Shown: positions 31,185 to 41,619 of the stretch, piece after piece
Layout: each line of letters starts with the position of its first letter
Numbering within the stretch: position 1 is the first letter of the stretch
DNA from: Tritrichomonas musculus
Taxonomy: Eukaryota; Parabasalia; Tritrichomonadida; Tritrichomonadidae
Direction: 5' to 3'
Length of the DNA stretch: 64,000 nucleotides
Assembly: GCA_039105265.1 (NCBI GenBank)
Contig: JAPFFF010000072.1
Span: forward strand, 248,001 to 312,000
Translations under genes and position numbers: made by a program
Notes under the pieces: model-generated
What the model was told of the DNA's origin: nothing
Databases searched by the model: none
The model's input: only the letters and a program-made list of their open reading frames with translations

Positions 31185-33776
31185 ATGAATATTACTAGGA
31201 GTAATAATTTAGCAAATATGGAAAAAGAAGAAATATATCAATCATTAATTGAAGCTAGATTATTTAAAAACTATTCACATGAATTTATCAGTAGTACAAT
31301 AGAGAAATTGAACAAATTCAAAGAAAAAAATGGTGAAGATATGATTATTGATATATTATTTGTAAAATATCTTATTAATTCTAACATATCTGATAAAATG
31401 TTAAATGCTGTTCAAGCTTTATCAGAAAAAGGAGAATTTAATTCTCAATACCAATTTGCGGTAGCTTTATTTTGTTCAGTTCCAGAATTTGATTATATTA
31501 GACAAAAAATTTATGGACAATCATGGAAATTATGTACAAACGATATGATTACAATTGATGAAATAGAAATATCTAAAATCATTGCATTTTATGTTCTCAA
31601 AAAGTTTAACAAATGCTTCAACAGAGATTTGATTTTAACAAATGGTATTTTTAAAGAGATAAAATTAAAATTAGAAGATAATAAAAATGAATATAATAAG
31701 AAATACAATGAAATAAATAGAAAATACAATGAATTGATGCAAAACCCAAATGATTTTAGATCATTCACATTTTGGAAATCATATATTTCTGGAGAAGAAA
31801 ATGATAAATTTACATTTAATGTTGAAGATGATCCTTATTTATTCAATGCTGCAGCATTAATGTGTTATAAAAATCCTTTAATCAAGGTTAATTATGATGT
31901 ATCAAAATTGAAATTCCCTGAATTTATAACTTTGGATATGATATATCTTATTAGATATCAATTAGCAGCAAAAAAATTACTTAATTATGATCCATACTCA
32001 ATTGAAATCAAGAATTTATGTACATTTGTTTATATGTTGTATGTTAATCATTTATCATTCAAAGAAATAGAAAAATATAAAGATTTAATGTCATCCAAAA
32101 GTTTTACAATTTTAATATTAATCTATATGAATTACACAAATGAAAAAATCCCACAAAGCATTCTTAATTTTATAATGTCCCAATTAGATTATCATGATTC
32201 AAGAAACATTTTATTAGTTTATGTTTTAAATATAATTTATAAAAAATTTGGTTATGTGTTTGAAAACAATGAAGATCATGACTTTTTATATGTTGCAACT
32301 AGAAAAACCGAATACAAATTAAAAGAATTAACAAATGCAAGATATGTTTTCATGAAAAGATTAATCGCAAAAGGCATTTTTGATGCAAAAAGCAATAATG
32401 AATTAATTGAAAATAACAAAGAAGATTTCCTCAAATTTATTGAAAATTATGTTAAATCAGAAAAAGGAGAAAGAAAATTATTTGCCATAAATATTTACGC
32501 TAAATATACCGATGATGACAAAATGAAATTAGAATTAATAATGTATATGATTGATGAAGGAAAATATAATGATGCTGCAGATTCGTTAATGCATTTGACT
32601 CCAACAAAAGAACAAATAAATACTTTGAAGGATGAGAAACATATTGAAAACATTAAAATTTTATTGAAAAAAATTTCTTTAAATATAGCAATTGATATTT
32701 ATTATAAATTCAATTTAAATGATAAATTCGATACAAGCACAAAAATAAATATTTTCCTTAGATTTTCACTTTCAACAAGAAGATATGATATCAATAGAAA
32801 AACACTTTTGAAAGACTCAATGAATTTGTTTATGAAAAATGACTTGAAAAAAACTTTGATTAGAATCAATTACGTATCAGAAAAAGGACAAGATGAAGGT
32901 GGTTTAGCTAAAGATTGGTTCACAAACGTTTCAGAAGAAATTATTAAAACAAATGCTTTTATCCCAGTTCCAAATGGAACCTCATTAACATTTAATCAAA
33001 ATTGTGATTCACAATCAATGTTTACTTTTGTAGGAAAATTTGTTGCACTTGCAATCACAAACAAAAAAATAATTGGATTGAAATTGGCATCCTTCATTTG
33101 GAAAAAAATTTTGAATGAAAAAATCACTTTAGAAGACATGAATGATTATGACAGTGAAATTTATCAATCATTAAAATGGATATCAGAAAATGATGTTAAT
33201 GATTTAATGATGACTTTTGTTGATACAAATGATGAAGAATTATGTGAAAATGGTGAAAATATTGAATTAACAAATGAAAACAAAAATGAATTTATCGATT
33301 TGATGATTGAGAAAAAATTAATTAAACCAAATAATGAGGCAATAAACAATTTGATAACAGGTTTCAGAAGTATTATTGATTTAGAATTATTCAAAGTATT
33401 CAAATCAGAAGAAATAAAAGAATTTGTGAATGGAAAAGAAGAAATTGATATTGAGGATTGGAAAAGGAATACTGCACATAATAATAGTGAAAAATTCAAC
33501 GAATTCTTCGAAATCATTTCTAATTGGTCTCAAGAAAATCTTAAAAAGTTGTTAAAATTCACAACAGGTTCACCAATTGTTCCATGCGAAGGATTCAGCT
33601 ATTGGGCTAAGTATGAACGTTCTTTCAGACTTGAATTTACTGGAAAAAGCTCACAAAGATTGCCAATTTCTCACACTTGCTTCAACAGAATAGATATTCC
33701 AATTTATGAATCAAAAGAATTATTTGAACAAAAACTTTTATATGCTATCGAATGTAATGACTTTGGTTTTGCTTAA
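31185..33776 (+). CDS. HECT-type E3 ubiquitin ligase
   Basis: 863 residues from ATG 31185 (a second in-frame ATG is at codon 12). The N-terminal ~530 residues are helical and unrecognised. The HECT domain starts around residue 545 (RINYVSEKGQDEGGLAKDWF, the conserved Asp-x-Gly-Gly region). It ends with PISHTCFNRIDIPIY, in which Cys832 is the catalytic thioester residue, and the canonical C-terminal tail NDFGFA. Length and active-site spacing (32 residues from the end) match active HECT ligases. It transfers ubiquitin from an E2 to substrate lysines; the substrate-binding part is not identifiable. A poly-Asn/Glu acidic insert lies near residues 680-715. Confidence 0.92.
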   Translation: MNITRSNNLANMEKEEIYQSLIEARLFKNYSHEFISSTIEKLNKFKEKNGEDMIIDILFVKYLINSNISDKMLNAVQALSEKGEFNSQYQFAVALFCSVPEFDYIRQKIYGQSWKLCTNDMITIDEIEISKIIAFYVLKKFNKCFNRDLILTNGIFKEIKLKLEDNKNEYNKKYNEINRKYNELMQNPNDFRSFTFWKSYISGEENDKFTFNVEDDPYLFNAAALMCYKNPLIKVNYDVSKLKFPEFITLDMIYLIRYQLAAKKLLNYDPYSIEIKNLCTFVYMLYVNHLSFKEIEKYKDLMSSKSFTILILIYMNYTNEKIPQSILNFIMSQLDYHDSRNILLVYVLNIIYKKFGYVFENNEDHDFLYVATRKTEYKLKELTNARYVFMKRLIAKGIFDAKSNNELIENNKEDFLKFIENYVKSEKGERKLFAINIYAKYTDDDKMKLELIMYMIDEGKYNDAADSLMHLTPTKEQINTLKDEKHIENIKILLKKISLNIAIDIYYKFNLNDKFDTSTKINIFLRFSLSTRRYDINRKTLLKDSMNLFMKNDLKKTLIRINYVSEKGQDEGGLAKDWFTNVSEEIIKTNAFIPVPNGTSLTFNQNCDSQSMFTFVGKFVALAITNKKIIGLKLASFIWKKILNEKITLEDMNDYDSEIYQSLKWISENDVNDLMMTFVDTNDEELCENGENIELTNENKNEFIDLMIEKKLIKPNNEAINNLITGFRSIIDLELFKVFKSEEIKEFVNGKEEIDIEDWKRNTAHNNSEKFNEFFEIISNWSQENLKKLLKFTTGSPIVPCEGFSYWAKYERSFRLEFTGKSSQRLPISHTCFNRIDIPIYESKELFEQKLLYAIECNDFGFA

Positions 33777-34769
33777 TTATTTTATATTATCATGCTATAT
33801 TTAATAAAAATGAATTTTCGTTAATTTTTTATATTTAATTGTTCAAAATAAGAAAATAAAAATGCAAATAAAAGTTCTTTACAACCCTTTTTAAGGAATA
33901 AAATAATCCAGAGGAACAATTTGCTATGTTTTATGCTATATCAAGGTTAATTCCAATGTAAAATTAAATTTCCTATGGTACTTTTTGCCACCAAAAAAGG
34001 TCAAAAATAGGTGAATAAAAAACATTTTTTCCTGTAGACTATATAATTTTTTACATTTTCACTAAAATGAATTATTTGTTCAATTTGGATTTCAAAGACA
34101 CTATGTGGAAAATGATTAACCGTCATTTCAACAATTGGAGTATTTGAGAGAATTTCCAAATCGTTTGGATTTTCCTTATATTCTGCAGCAAGTTCCAAAA
34201 TAATTCAATTATATGGAGAATACAAAGAAAATGGAGCAGGCCAATTAATTGTAGATTTAATTCTAGAAACCTTAATCATTGGCATCATCTTTTCAGCAAT
34301 ACTTGGAGTTACTTTTGCAAAAGGAAGAGCAGATGAAGGCTATTATAAAATATAGAAAAATTATATATATTGTAATGAATAATATATACCAACAGAGTAT
34401 AAAGTAAAAACATTGATCAGTAAAGATAATAAGAAATTTTAAAAAAAGAAAAATTAAATTCAATAATGCTCTATCATTATAATTATAATGTTCAATCAAA
34501 ATCTAATCTTTCAATTTGGTTTTCATTTTCAATAAATAATGGCGGCAAACCATTTAATGGTTATCTTTCTTGAATTGATAGAGATTTAATTTCATTATAT
34601 ACTGTCATAAGATTAATTGTAAAATCATCTTCAGTCATCTCGCGCTCAGATATTTTAAATTATTTATAGAGCTTTGAGTATTATATTACATATAAAATGG
34701 TTTTTAATAATTTTTTGATGATTTTTATTAATTTTTGAGCAATTAAAATCACTGATAATATCACACATG

Positions 34770-34801
<32 letters not shown>

Positions 34802-35249
34802 CAAAGTTTATATTATTGATTATACGTATTTTTAAGTGTAGATATTAAATATTTAGTCGCTTCTTGCATCACACACTTTTTTCCTTCTAAAAAATTGATT
34901 TTAGAAAAAATACGTTTAACTTTACTATTCAATAATTGTTTGAATATTAGTTAAGGGTGAGGGTCAAAAAAAACCTCTCTGTTACGTTAAACTACATAAT
35001 TAATATGTTTTAAAAATATATGTTTTACTTGACAATTTTGTGTATACGCAGAGAACAACTTCATTTAAAATTCACTTTTTCAATTCGTTATAAAACTTTT
35101 TCAATACTTTTAAAAAACAAGTACAACTCGCTCAATTTATGTTAAAACACTGCAATTTTCAAATAATTTATTTATATTGAAGTTGTAAAATATTGTAACA
35201 GAAGCCTTTTTTTAAATAATGATTTTGTTATTGGCGCCATTTTTTTAAA
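33777..35249. other. Spacer with two facing coding relics
   Basis: At 34001-34198 the minus strand encodes ELAAEYKENPNDLEILSNTP and more, with no ATG. At ~34150-34354 the plus strand is open without an ATG and encodes GEYKENGAGQLIVDL followed by a membrane-like span (LIIGIIFSAILGVTFAKG) and a stop. Either could be a relic or an exon of a small spliced gene, but no trichomonad splice consensus was seen. A 40-bp T-run lies near 34771. Confidence 0.35.
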
Positions 35250-36175
35250 ATGAAAAAAAGCGAGCTCAAACAGCATCAGCACGTTCAAGAAATCTTGAAA
35301 TTAGACAAGAAAAAGCAAATGTCTTGGATCAAAATGAGCAAAGAATTAGAGAAGAAAAAAAAGTATCTGCCAACTCGATGATATATTCAGGATTAATGAA
35401 CGTTTCAAGAGTTGAAAAAGTTGTAATGACGCTTGATTGTTGTGGTGTTGATCATGAGTCAATAACTAAAGTTAAATCACTTTTAAATAGTGTCGAAGAA
35501 AGATCTATACATGGAGCCAATGATAGTTGTAAGAGAGCAAGACGTACTTTTTCAGGACATTTCACAACTGATACAAGGTGGAGTGGTAGCAAAAATGGAT
35601 CTGAAGCGACTACAATATTGATCGATGAAATAATTGGTAGGATTTTAGCTTTTTTCAACTCTATTAAGTATGGGAAAAATAAGCATTCAGCGAATTATAG
35701 CGGAGCTTCTAACATGATGGAGAGCAACGGTTTGCGACATTGTTTGGATATAATGAATGAATATCAGATGATTGAGCTTATTCAAACTGTGGCTCGTGAT
35801 ATGGACAACAAATCAGGTCCGATTTTAACCGAATTTGGCGTGTATCATAGTAAAGAACGTTTTGATCCAAGCCATTTTCGAAAAAGTTTTGAAGCACGAT
35901 TTAAGAATTTTACTCAATCTAATAAAAGTATTGAATATATTGAAGATGGAGAAAAAGTTGTTATTAAACAACCATACCGAGGCTTGCGTAAGAATTTATT
36001 ACACTGGCTAAATATCGTCTTAAAAATTGAGAACAACGATACAAGAGTTAGTGAACTAGAAAATTTCCTTTACCACATAGTCGGAATTCACGATTTTTGC
36101 CACCACGGTGAACTAGAAGATTCGATTCTGTGGGAAGTTGGACAAAACAATCTACCAATATACACAAAGAATTAG
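35250..36175 (+). pseudogene. DDE transposase-like gene (Mutator/Kolobok-type), start frame disrupted
   Basis: The main frame runs to the TAG at 36173-36175 and its first in-frame ATG is MIYSGLM (codon 19 of the 283-codon stretch). Upstream it stays open but out of frame with the ATG at 35250, which is followed by a 7-A run; one base in that run would join them. Features are NYSGASNMMES, RDMDNKSGPIL and FDPSHFRKSFEARF, resembling the GSS..ME, D-x-D and D/E-x-x-H-x-x-K blocks of Mutator/Kolobok-type transposases. Alternatively it is a domesticated host gene. It lies directly upstream of the pogo-type element at 36221. The family call is inference. Confidence 0.5.
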
Positions 36176-36410
36176 AGAAGATTTTCTTCACATATTCGTG
36201 TCTATGATTTTATATTGGTAGAAAACACATTTCTAAGCGAAGACAGGGCAAATGATATGTGACTTAAAAAAAAAAAAAAAAAAAAAGAAAGTTCGGGCAA
36301 AACTTCTGACTGTAAATTATGTCCGGGCAAAAAAGTGACATTCTGCCTGAGCCTGCCCGGGCAGAAGGTTTGCCCGAACTTTCTTTTTTTTTTTTTTAAA
36401 GTCACATACC

Positions 36411-36460
36411 GCAGCGCTACGGTATAGGCTTGGCGGCAGCAGAGCCTATACTTTACTACT
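36411..36460. repeat. Fragment resembling a Polinton-like end
   Basis: GGTATAGGCTTGGCGGCAGC and a following TACTACT match the outer part of the right arm at 17440-17486. It is a fragment only, inside the pogo-type element. Confidence 0.5.
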
Positions 36461-36479
36461 GCTGTAAAAAAAAGATTTT

Positions 36480-37285
36480 TTCATTGAGTCTCTAAAACTT
36501 CTTAATGTCTGTTTTTCAATGCAACTTCTGTTTTGGATGAAAAAGTCAAATTTATCGGAGCTCATTTCCTCCATAAAACAAGTTTTAAGTGGAGATGCCA
36601 TTTCAAAGTCGAACATCTACAGCAGATGACTCGTATGCTGTGATATCAAAACGAGATCTACATTAAATATGTAGAATACTAATGCAGCTTTAGAATTAAA
36701 GCGACTACTAAGTCCATCCACTAAGAGTAAAAAGCGCTCATTTTGTAAATTTCTAGGCAATTACAATCTATAATAACTTAATTGACATATCAAAAGAAGT
36801 CTATAATATAGTAAATAAGTTATGCGTCATCCATACAGCCAAAGAGCTTGAAAAAAATGCATTGTCTATATTTGGCTCTAATGTTCTGAGTGCTTTTTTA
36901 TTTGGAAGTATTACTAGAGGTTTAAACACATAGCCAGATGCTGTTAACGTGATTCATCCAGTCATATGATGCAATTTTACTTGCACTGGAACAATATGGA
37001 GTGCTCCTTTCTTCGCTAATACTTTAAGACGCTTACGTGCTGTTAGCATCGTTTCATCCATATTCATTATTAATTATTTATGACTTTTAAATAGAAAACT
37101 GTGAATATCAAAATAAAAGTAAATTGAAACTATATTGCATGATATTCGTCTCTTATATTCAATTGTTTGACTGGACACAATTCTGATATCTGTTCCAGTC
37201 AAATACTGATTTATCCATGTTTTAGATGGAGGAATTGTTTGTGTATATTTCTGAGCCAAATTTTGGCATTGAATAAAATTTAGAA
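36480..37285 (-). pseudogene. Relic of a pogo/DDE_1 transposase
   Basis: Read on the minus strand in shifting frames, the DNA gives TIPPSKTWINQYLTGTDIRI (HTH side), then NMDETMLTARKRLKVLAKKG with HHMTG, ITLTASGYVFKPLVILPNKK, LRTLEPNIDN, LLLVDGLSSRFN and HTSHLL..FDFEMASPLK. These are the ordered blocks of the pogo/CENP-B/jerky DDE_1 transposase: first Asp in NMDE, second in VDG, third in FDF. Several in-frame stops and at least two frame changes show that it is not functional. Confidence 0.85.
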
Positions 37286-37302
37286 AAATGAATGCTCTTT
37301 GA

Positions 37303-37346
<44 letters not shown>

Positions 37347-37398
37347 TAAGCTAAATGAACTTTTTGAACACAAGATCGAGAATTTTTTTTGAGTATTG

Positions 37399-37574
37399 AA
37401 CTTTTTGAATGCATGCTCTTTGAAGGAGGTCCAGGAGTACAAAACCTTGGAGTAGTAGTAGGCTGTACCTAGGCTGAGCCAATCGTATACTATTAGGGGT
37501 GCGAAAACCTGGAGTAGGGCAGGTGGAGCCCTGCAGTATAGGCTTTGCGATAGCGGGGCCTATACGATACTACT
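37399..37574. repeat. Diverged fragment resembling a Polinton-like end
   Basis: CTTTTTGAATGCATGC, GGAGTAGGGCAGG and CCTATACGATACTACT align with the arm at 17361-17486 with many differences. It lies inside the pogo-type element and is older than the pair at 14804/17486. Confidence 0.5.
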
Positions 37575-37703
37575 TATTTTTTGTTTCCTGTCTAAGCACT
37601 TTATAAATTATTTTTCTTTTTGTTTTCTGGATGTGTAATATCTTTTTTTTTTTTTTTTTTTTATTTTTTTTCCCTCCTGTCTTCGCTTAGAAATGTGTTT
37701 TTC

Positions 37704-37986
37704 TAAGTTTGTTTTTTAGAAAATTCATCATTAAAATTTATCAAGAAACTTCGAAATTCTGTAGTTTCTAATAATAACAATTCTTTATTTAGTTTGAGTG
37801 ATGCATTCAAATAGAAAAAGCATATCTTTTCTAGTTACACTCTTAGGAAGAATTTTCAGTTATGTTTTGAATCAAAGTGCCAAGAGTTAGAATAAAATTA
37901 ATTTCAAAATGAAAATTCATTTTTTGCGCCTAAAAACTTCATGATTTGAATCTTTGCACGGATATTTAGCTTTTTTGTAGTAAAAT

Positions 37987-38037
<51 letters not shown>

Positions 38038-38877
38038 AATAAATAAACAAACTGAGGAAATAGCATCATCCCATTATTTTTAACAGTTTTAAGTCATGAC
38101 AATCAAAATATGAATGTGTTGAGAATCATATGAAGGAGTTTATTCTCTTTTTTATGAGTTGAGTAGAAGCATGAAATGCAAATAACCCCTTACCAAAAAA
38201 CACAAATGATAATTCTATTAATTTATAGTATTATAATACATAAATCTGCCATTGGACAGTAAGATATAAAATCACATACTTTCTTTCTTTTATTTTACTG
38301 CTGAAAATAAAATGAATTCTATCCAGTTATTCTTAAACATTTAGGAATGTGATATGAAAATGATTTTAAAAATATTTTGTAAAATAAAAGAATATATTGA
38401 TGTTATTTTAAGATTAAAATCAACAAATACATTATATTTTATTAAATATTTGCGTTTAAATTACGATCATAAGCTTATCAAAAAATACATTATATTTAAA
38501 ATTTTTTTTCCAAGATATACGCACAACAAATATTTGTGTAATCAATTCAAAATTTTTTAAAATAAAAAAACATTTTTATAACCAAGTTTATTGACATTTA
38601 TCATAAAAAAATCAATAAATTAAAAATAACACCTAAAATTAAATTCTATAAAAACTAATATGAAAATGAATAACCTTTTTAAAATATTTTCTTACGAAAA
38701 CTTATTTTAATTCAAAAAGTATTCAAAATTGAATCTTACCTACGATCATTTTTCAACAATTTTAGAGGATAAATGTTGTTGAGAATTAGCAATGAAAAAG
38801 TGGTATCAGGTTATTGAAATTTCATTATATAAATCTACTATTTGATAATTTTACTCTATTTTTTTAGCATACAACAA
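37704..38877. other. Spacer upstream of the Myb gene
   Basis: It contains a ~40-bp T-run at 37989-38030 and an ACTTTTTGAA complement at 38711, about 160 bp before the Myb ATG. Bases 37706-37900 are somewhat coding-like (NNNNSLFSLSDAFK in one frame) and could be the continuation of the transposase-like gene displaced by the pogo insertion. No intact gene was seen. Confidence 0.4.
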
Positions 38878-39492
38878 ATGTATCAAACGATGCAAAAATT
38901 CAATCATAAACAAAAATTTACAAAGACAGAGGATGCTCAGCTAATCAAGCTTGTAAAAAAGTATGGAGTACCTAATTGGGAAGAAGTTTCTCGTCATATG
39001 AAACGTAGAAATGCGCGACAATGCCGAGAAAGATACAATAATTACTTAAATGACAATTTTAAAAAAGGATCATGGACCGAAAGCGAAGATAAATTAATAA
39101 TTTCTCTTTATCGGCAGATTGGCCCTCATTGGCTAAATATTTCAAAAAGTTTACCAGGAAGGAGCGGTAATGACATCAAAAATAGGTGGCATAAGACATT
39201 GTCTAAAAAAATCGATCAATATGATGGAATACCAAGCGTTGCTGAATGCGCCAATATTGAACCTCCAAGAAAAGTGGAATGCACAAATATTACTTCCAAT
39301 GAGAATGTGAGTTTCCCCGAAAATGGGAAGCGTATTTTAAAAAGCGAAATTGAAAATCAAAGTTACACAAAATCTAGCCAAATAAGGAATGGCAGTGTTA
39401 TTCGATTGTTTGAGTTTTACGAAACAACAGGCAGACAATGGAATATGTTTCCAAATGAAGAAGAAAAAAAGCTCCGTTTTGATCATATTTAA
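38878..39492 (+). CDS. R2R3-Myb DNA-binding protein
   Basis: 204 residues from ATG 38878; the frame extends upstream only through a TTG. Two Myb repeats occupy residues ~8-110. R2 is KFTKTEDAQLIKLVKKYG...NWEEVSRHM...ARQCRERYNNYL. R3 is KGSWTESEDKLIISLYRQIG..WLNISKSLPGRSGNDIKNRWH. The regularly spaced Trp residues are present except the first of R2 (Phe in KFTKTED). Trichomonads have large families of short R2R3-Mybs acting as promoter-binding regulators. The C-terminal ~90 residues are unstructured. Nuclear. No target can be named, though ACTTTTTGAA-type words lie nearby. Confidence 0.9.
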   Translation: MYQTMQKFNHKQKFTKTEDAQLIKLVKKYGVPNWEEVSRHMKRRNARQCRERYNNYLNDNFKKGSWTESEDKLIISLYRQIGPHWLNISKSLPGRSGNDIKNRWHKTLSKKIDQYDGIPSVAECANIEPPRKVECTNITSNENVSFPENGKRILKSEIENQSYTKSSQIRNGSVIRLFEFYETTGRQWNMFPNEEEKKLRFDHI

Positions 39493-39983
39493 TGCTTTGC
39501 TTGCAACAAATACTGCCTTACTGTTTTTTTGTATAGATAGTTTTTTTAGCATCTATCATACAATATTTTCGAATTCGATCATATTTATTATTTTACGATG
39601 ATCCTGGAAAATAATGAATATAATTATACACTATCTTAATATTTTTTATTTTGTATTAATGATAAATATAAATTTAATAAAGAAATTTTTATTTTTATTT
39701 CCCAAATTTAAAAAAATAAACCATAGAATTTATTTCAAAAACTTAAATAAAAATATACAAGAGAGATTATCATATTTTATTTTAATTTCTTTCAAATCGA
39801 AGAGAAAAATCGACTTTGAATGTTTTTTAGATAAAATAATAATAATAATAAGTAAATCATTTTAATTCAAATGATAATAATTAATAAAAACTCCTGATAA
39901 TCATGAAATATTGAAATCTGCAAGACATATAAAATGACTTTCTCTAAAAAATATCATTTAAAAAAAAAATAAACATATTATAT
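39493..39983. other. AT-rich spacer, nothing recognised
   Basis: Convergent 3' ends of the Myb and F5/8C genes. The apparent open frames are Phe/Ile/Lys-only translations of AT-rich DNA. Confidence 0.5.
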
Positions 39984-41321
39984 TTATGGAAATGTCTCTA
40001 ATATAGAACCAAACAATTCAATGCATCTAAACAAAAACGCATATTTGTAAGGACTTCCCCAAGAATCTTCTTGAATATATCGTATGTACCGATAAAAACC
40101 GTCACTTTTTTTACATACAAATCTGCCTTGTCTCTCGACTCCATTCAGCGTGCTGCAGTTTTCTCTGTGGTCCAAGATATTCCACTTTTCGTGATCATTT
40201 GAGCCAACAATTCGCCAAGATTTCGGTTTGTAGTATGAATTTTTATTGTTGTTTCCGACACGCATTGTGTACGACGATAGATTGATGCTCCTTTTTCCGA
40301 AGTCAAATTCAATCCACGAGTCGGACTCACTCTTCGGTGTTCCACCGGAGTCGTTGAAGCAATAAGTGCTGATCTTGTCGTTGTCGTACTGGATGATGTT
40401 CGTGATTGGGCATATGAGGCTTGTGTAACCGCCACATGAGATATTTAGTGAATTTTGGAAATTAGTTCCTAATGTCTTCTTTAGGTAGCTGACAATTCCT
40501 GATAATTCGTCTCCAGTAAAGTTGCAGTCGATGATTTTGCTATCCGAACCTTTTTCTATACGATTTAGAAGCTGATGTAATAAAATGGTAATTGATGAAA
40601 GATCGTTGGTAACAATGTCATCATCGAGATTATCTGTGAAATAATCAATCATTTCTTTGGTAAAAAATACACTGTTTTGGGAAATTAATAGTCGAATAAT
40701 AAAATGAATGACAAATTCTTTGTCTTCTTGACTTTTCATTATTGAAAATATCTTTGAAACTTCTTCTTTTTTAAAATTCTTTTCAGTGTATTCGTCAATA
40801 AGTGAATATAAGATTTGCTCATTTAGATTTTTCGTTTCGCCACTTTCCAGAAGTTCTAGAAAATGCTCACTTAGGTAATTGATTGCAATGAAATTTGTTT
40901 CAGTATTTAGTAATGAAATCGCTTCTTTTATGTTTTGTATATCGAAAGTATTACTGGATGAGGGTGCTTCTTCTCCAAGTAAAAACAAAATCATAGAAAA
41001 CTGTTTTTGCTTTTCATTTGGTATTGAAACTTGACTGCGTGTTGATTGAACAATGAGATTAAAAAGCTGCTTAATTTCTTCTTTCTCTATTCTTTGATTA
41101 CTATCCGGAAACGAAAGATCGTATTGGTCAATTGTTGGATCTATTGTGCAAATATTGTTAATTTTTTTTGATATAACGCGCGCTTCATTTCTTGTGAGTT
41201 CAAAAAAATATTTATTTTGTGACGATGAATCATAAGTAATATAAAATTTATCACTGTAATCTTGTTCTACTAATCTTCTAAAGTTTGCAATAGGTATCTC
41301 AAACAAATAATTAGATATCAT
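39984..41321 (-). CDS. Cytosolic protein with C-terminal F5/8 type C (discoidin-like) domain
   Basis: 445 residues from the ATG at 41319-41321 (MISNYLFEIP); 13 more upstream codons would require a TTG start. The N-terminal ~300 residues resemble the BTB/BACK-like helical part of trichomonad BTB-F5/8C proteins but could not be assigned. Residues ~300-445 form an F5/8C beta-sandwich: SCGGYTSLICPITNIIQYDN, WIEFDFGKRSINLSSYTMRV, KSWRIVGSNDHEKWNILDHR and YRYIRYIQEDSW. F5/8C domains bind glycans or lipids outside cells in animals, but this protein lacks a signal peptide, so the domain is intracellular as in other protist BTB-F5/8C proteins. The role is unknown; substrate recognition for a cullin ligase is a guess. 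Confidence 0.75.
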   Translation of the reverse strand: MISNYLFEIPIANFRRLVEQDYSDKFYITYDSSSQNKYFFELTRNEARVISKKINNICTIDPTIDQYDLSFPDSNQRIEKEEIKQLFNLIVQSTRSQVSIPNEKQKQFSMILFLLGEEAPSSSNTFDIQNIKEAISLLNTETNFIAINYLSEHFLELLESGETKNLNEQILYSLIDEYTEKNFKKEEVSKIFSIMKSQEDKEFVIHFIIRLLISQNSVFFTKEMIDYFTDNLDDDIVTNDLSSITILLHQLLNRIEKGSDSKIIDCNFTGDELSGIVSYLKKTLGTNFQNSLNISCGGYTSLICPITNIIQYDNDKISTYCFNDSGGTPKSESDSWIEFDFGKRSINLSSYTMRVGNNNKNSYYKPKSWRIVGSNDHEKWNILDHRENCSTLNGVERQGRFVCKKSDGFYRYIRYIQEDSWGSPYKYAFLFRCIELFGSILETFP

Positions 41322-41619
41322 TTGATAACTTATTTGGTTGAAAATATAAATTTTTGTCAAGTTTTATAAAATTTTATTCATGGTCAAATGCCATTCAAGC
41401 GAATAAAAAGTACTTTTTCAGTATATCTTTAAATATAAGAAATAAATTCAAGAAAAAAAGAAAAATATATTAATAAAATTAATTTTAAATACATACTATT
41501 AATCATACAATTGCCAAATTAAAGCCATTATCTATGAAATGAGAAATTGTACGTTTAAAAATAAACCAATATCCTTAAGTAAAAAATAAAATAAGTAAAT
41601 AGCGCCTTTAAACCTAATC

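Larger units (their letters stand above)
36221..37703 (-). mobile_element. 1.48-kb pogo/Tigger-type Tc1-mariner element, decayed
   Basis: Terminal inverted repeats GAAAACACATTTCTAAGC (36221) and the complement at ~37675-37703 are flanked by TA. Inside, the minus strand encodes a broken pogo-type DDE_1 transposase (see 36480-37285). Fragments resembling the ends of the mini Polinton-like element lie within it, together with an inverted pair of A/T-run arms at about 36256-36307 and 36366-36410 that bears TTCGGGCAAA. The element is dead but its borders are clear. Confidence 0.75.

Noticed and set aside
38354-38560. 68-codon frame upstream of the Myb gene
   Set aside because: Phe/Ile/Lys/Tyr-only translation typical of AT-rich non-coding DNA.
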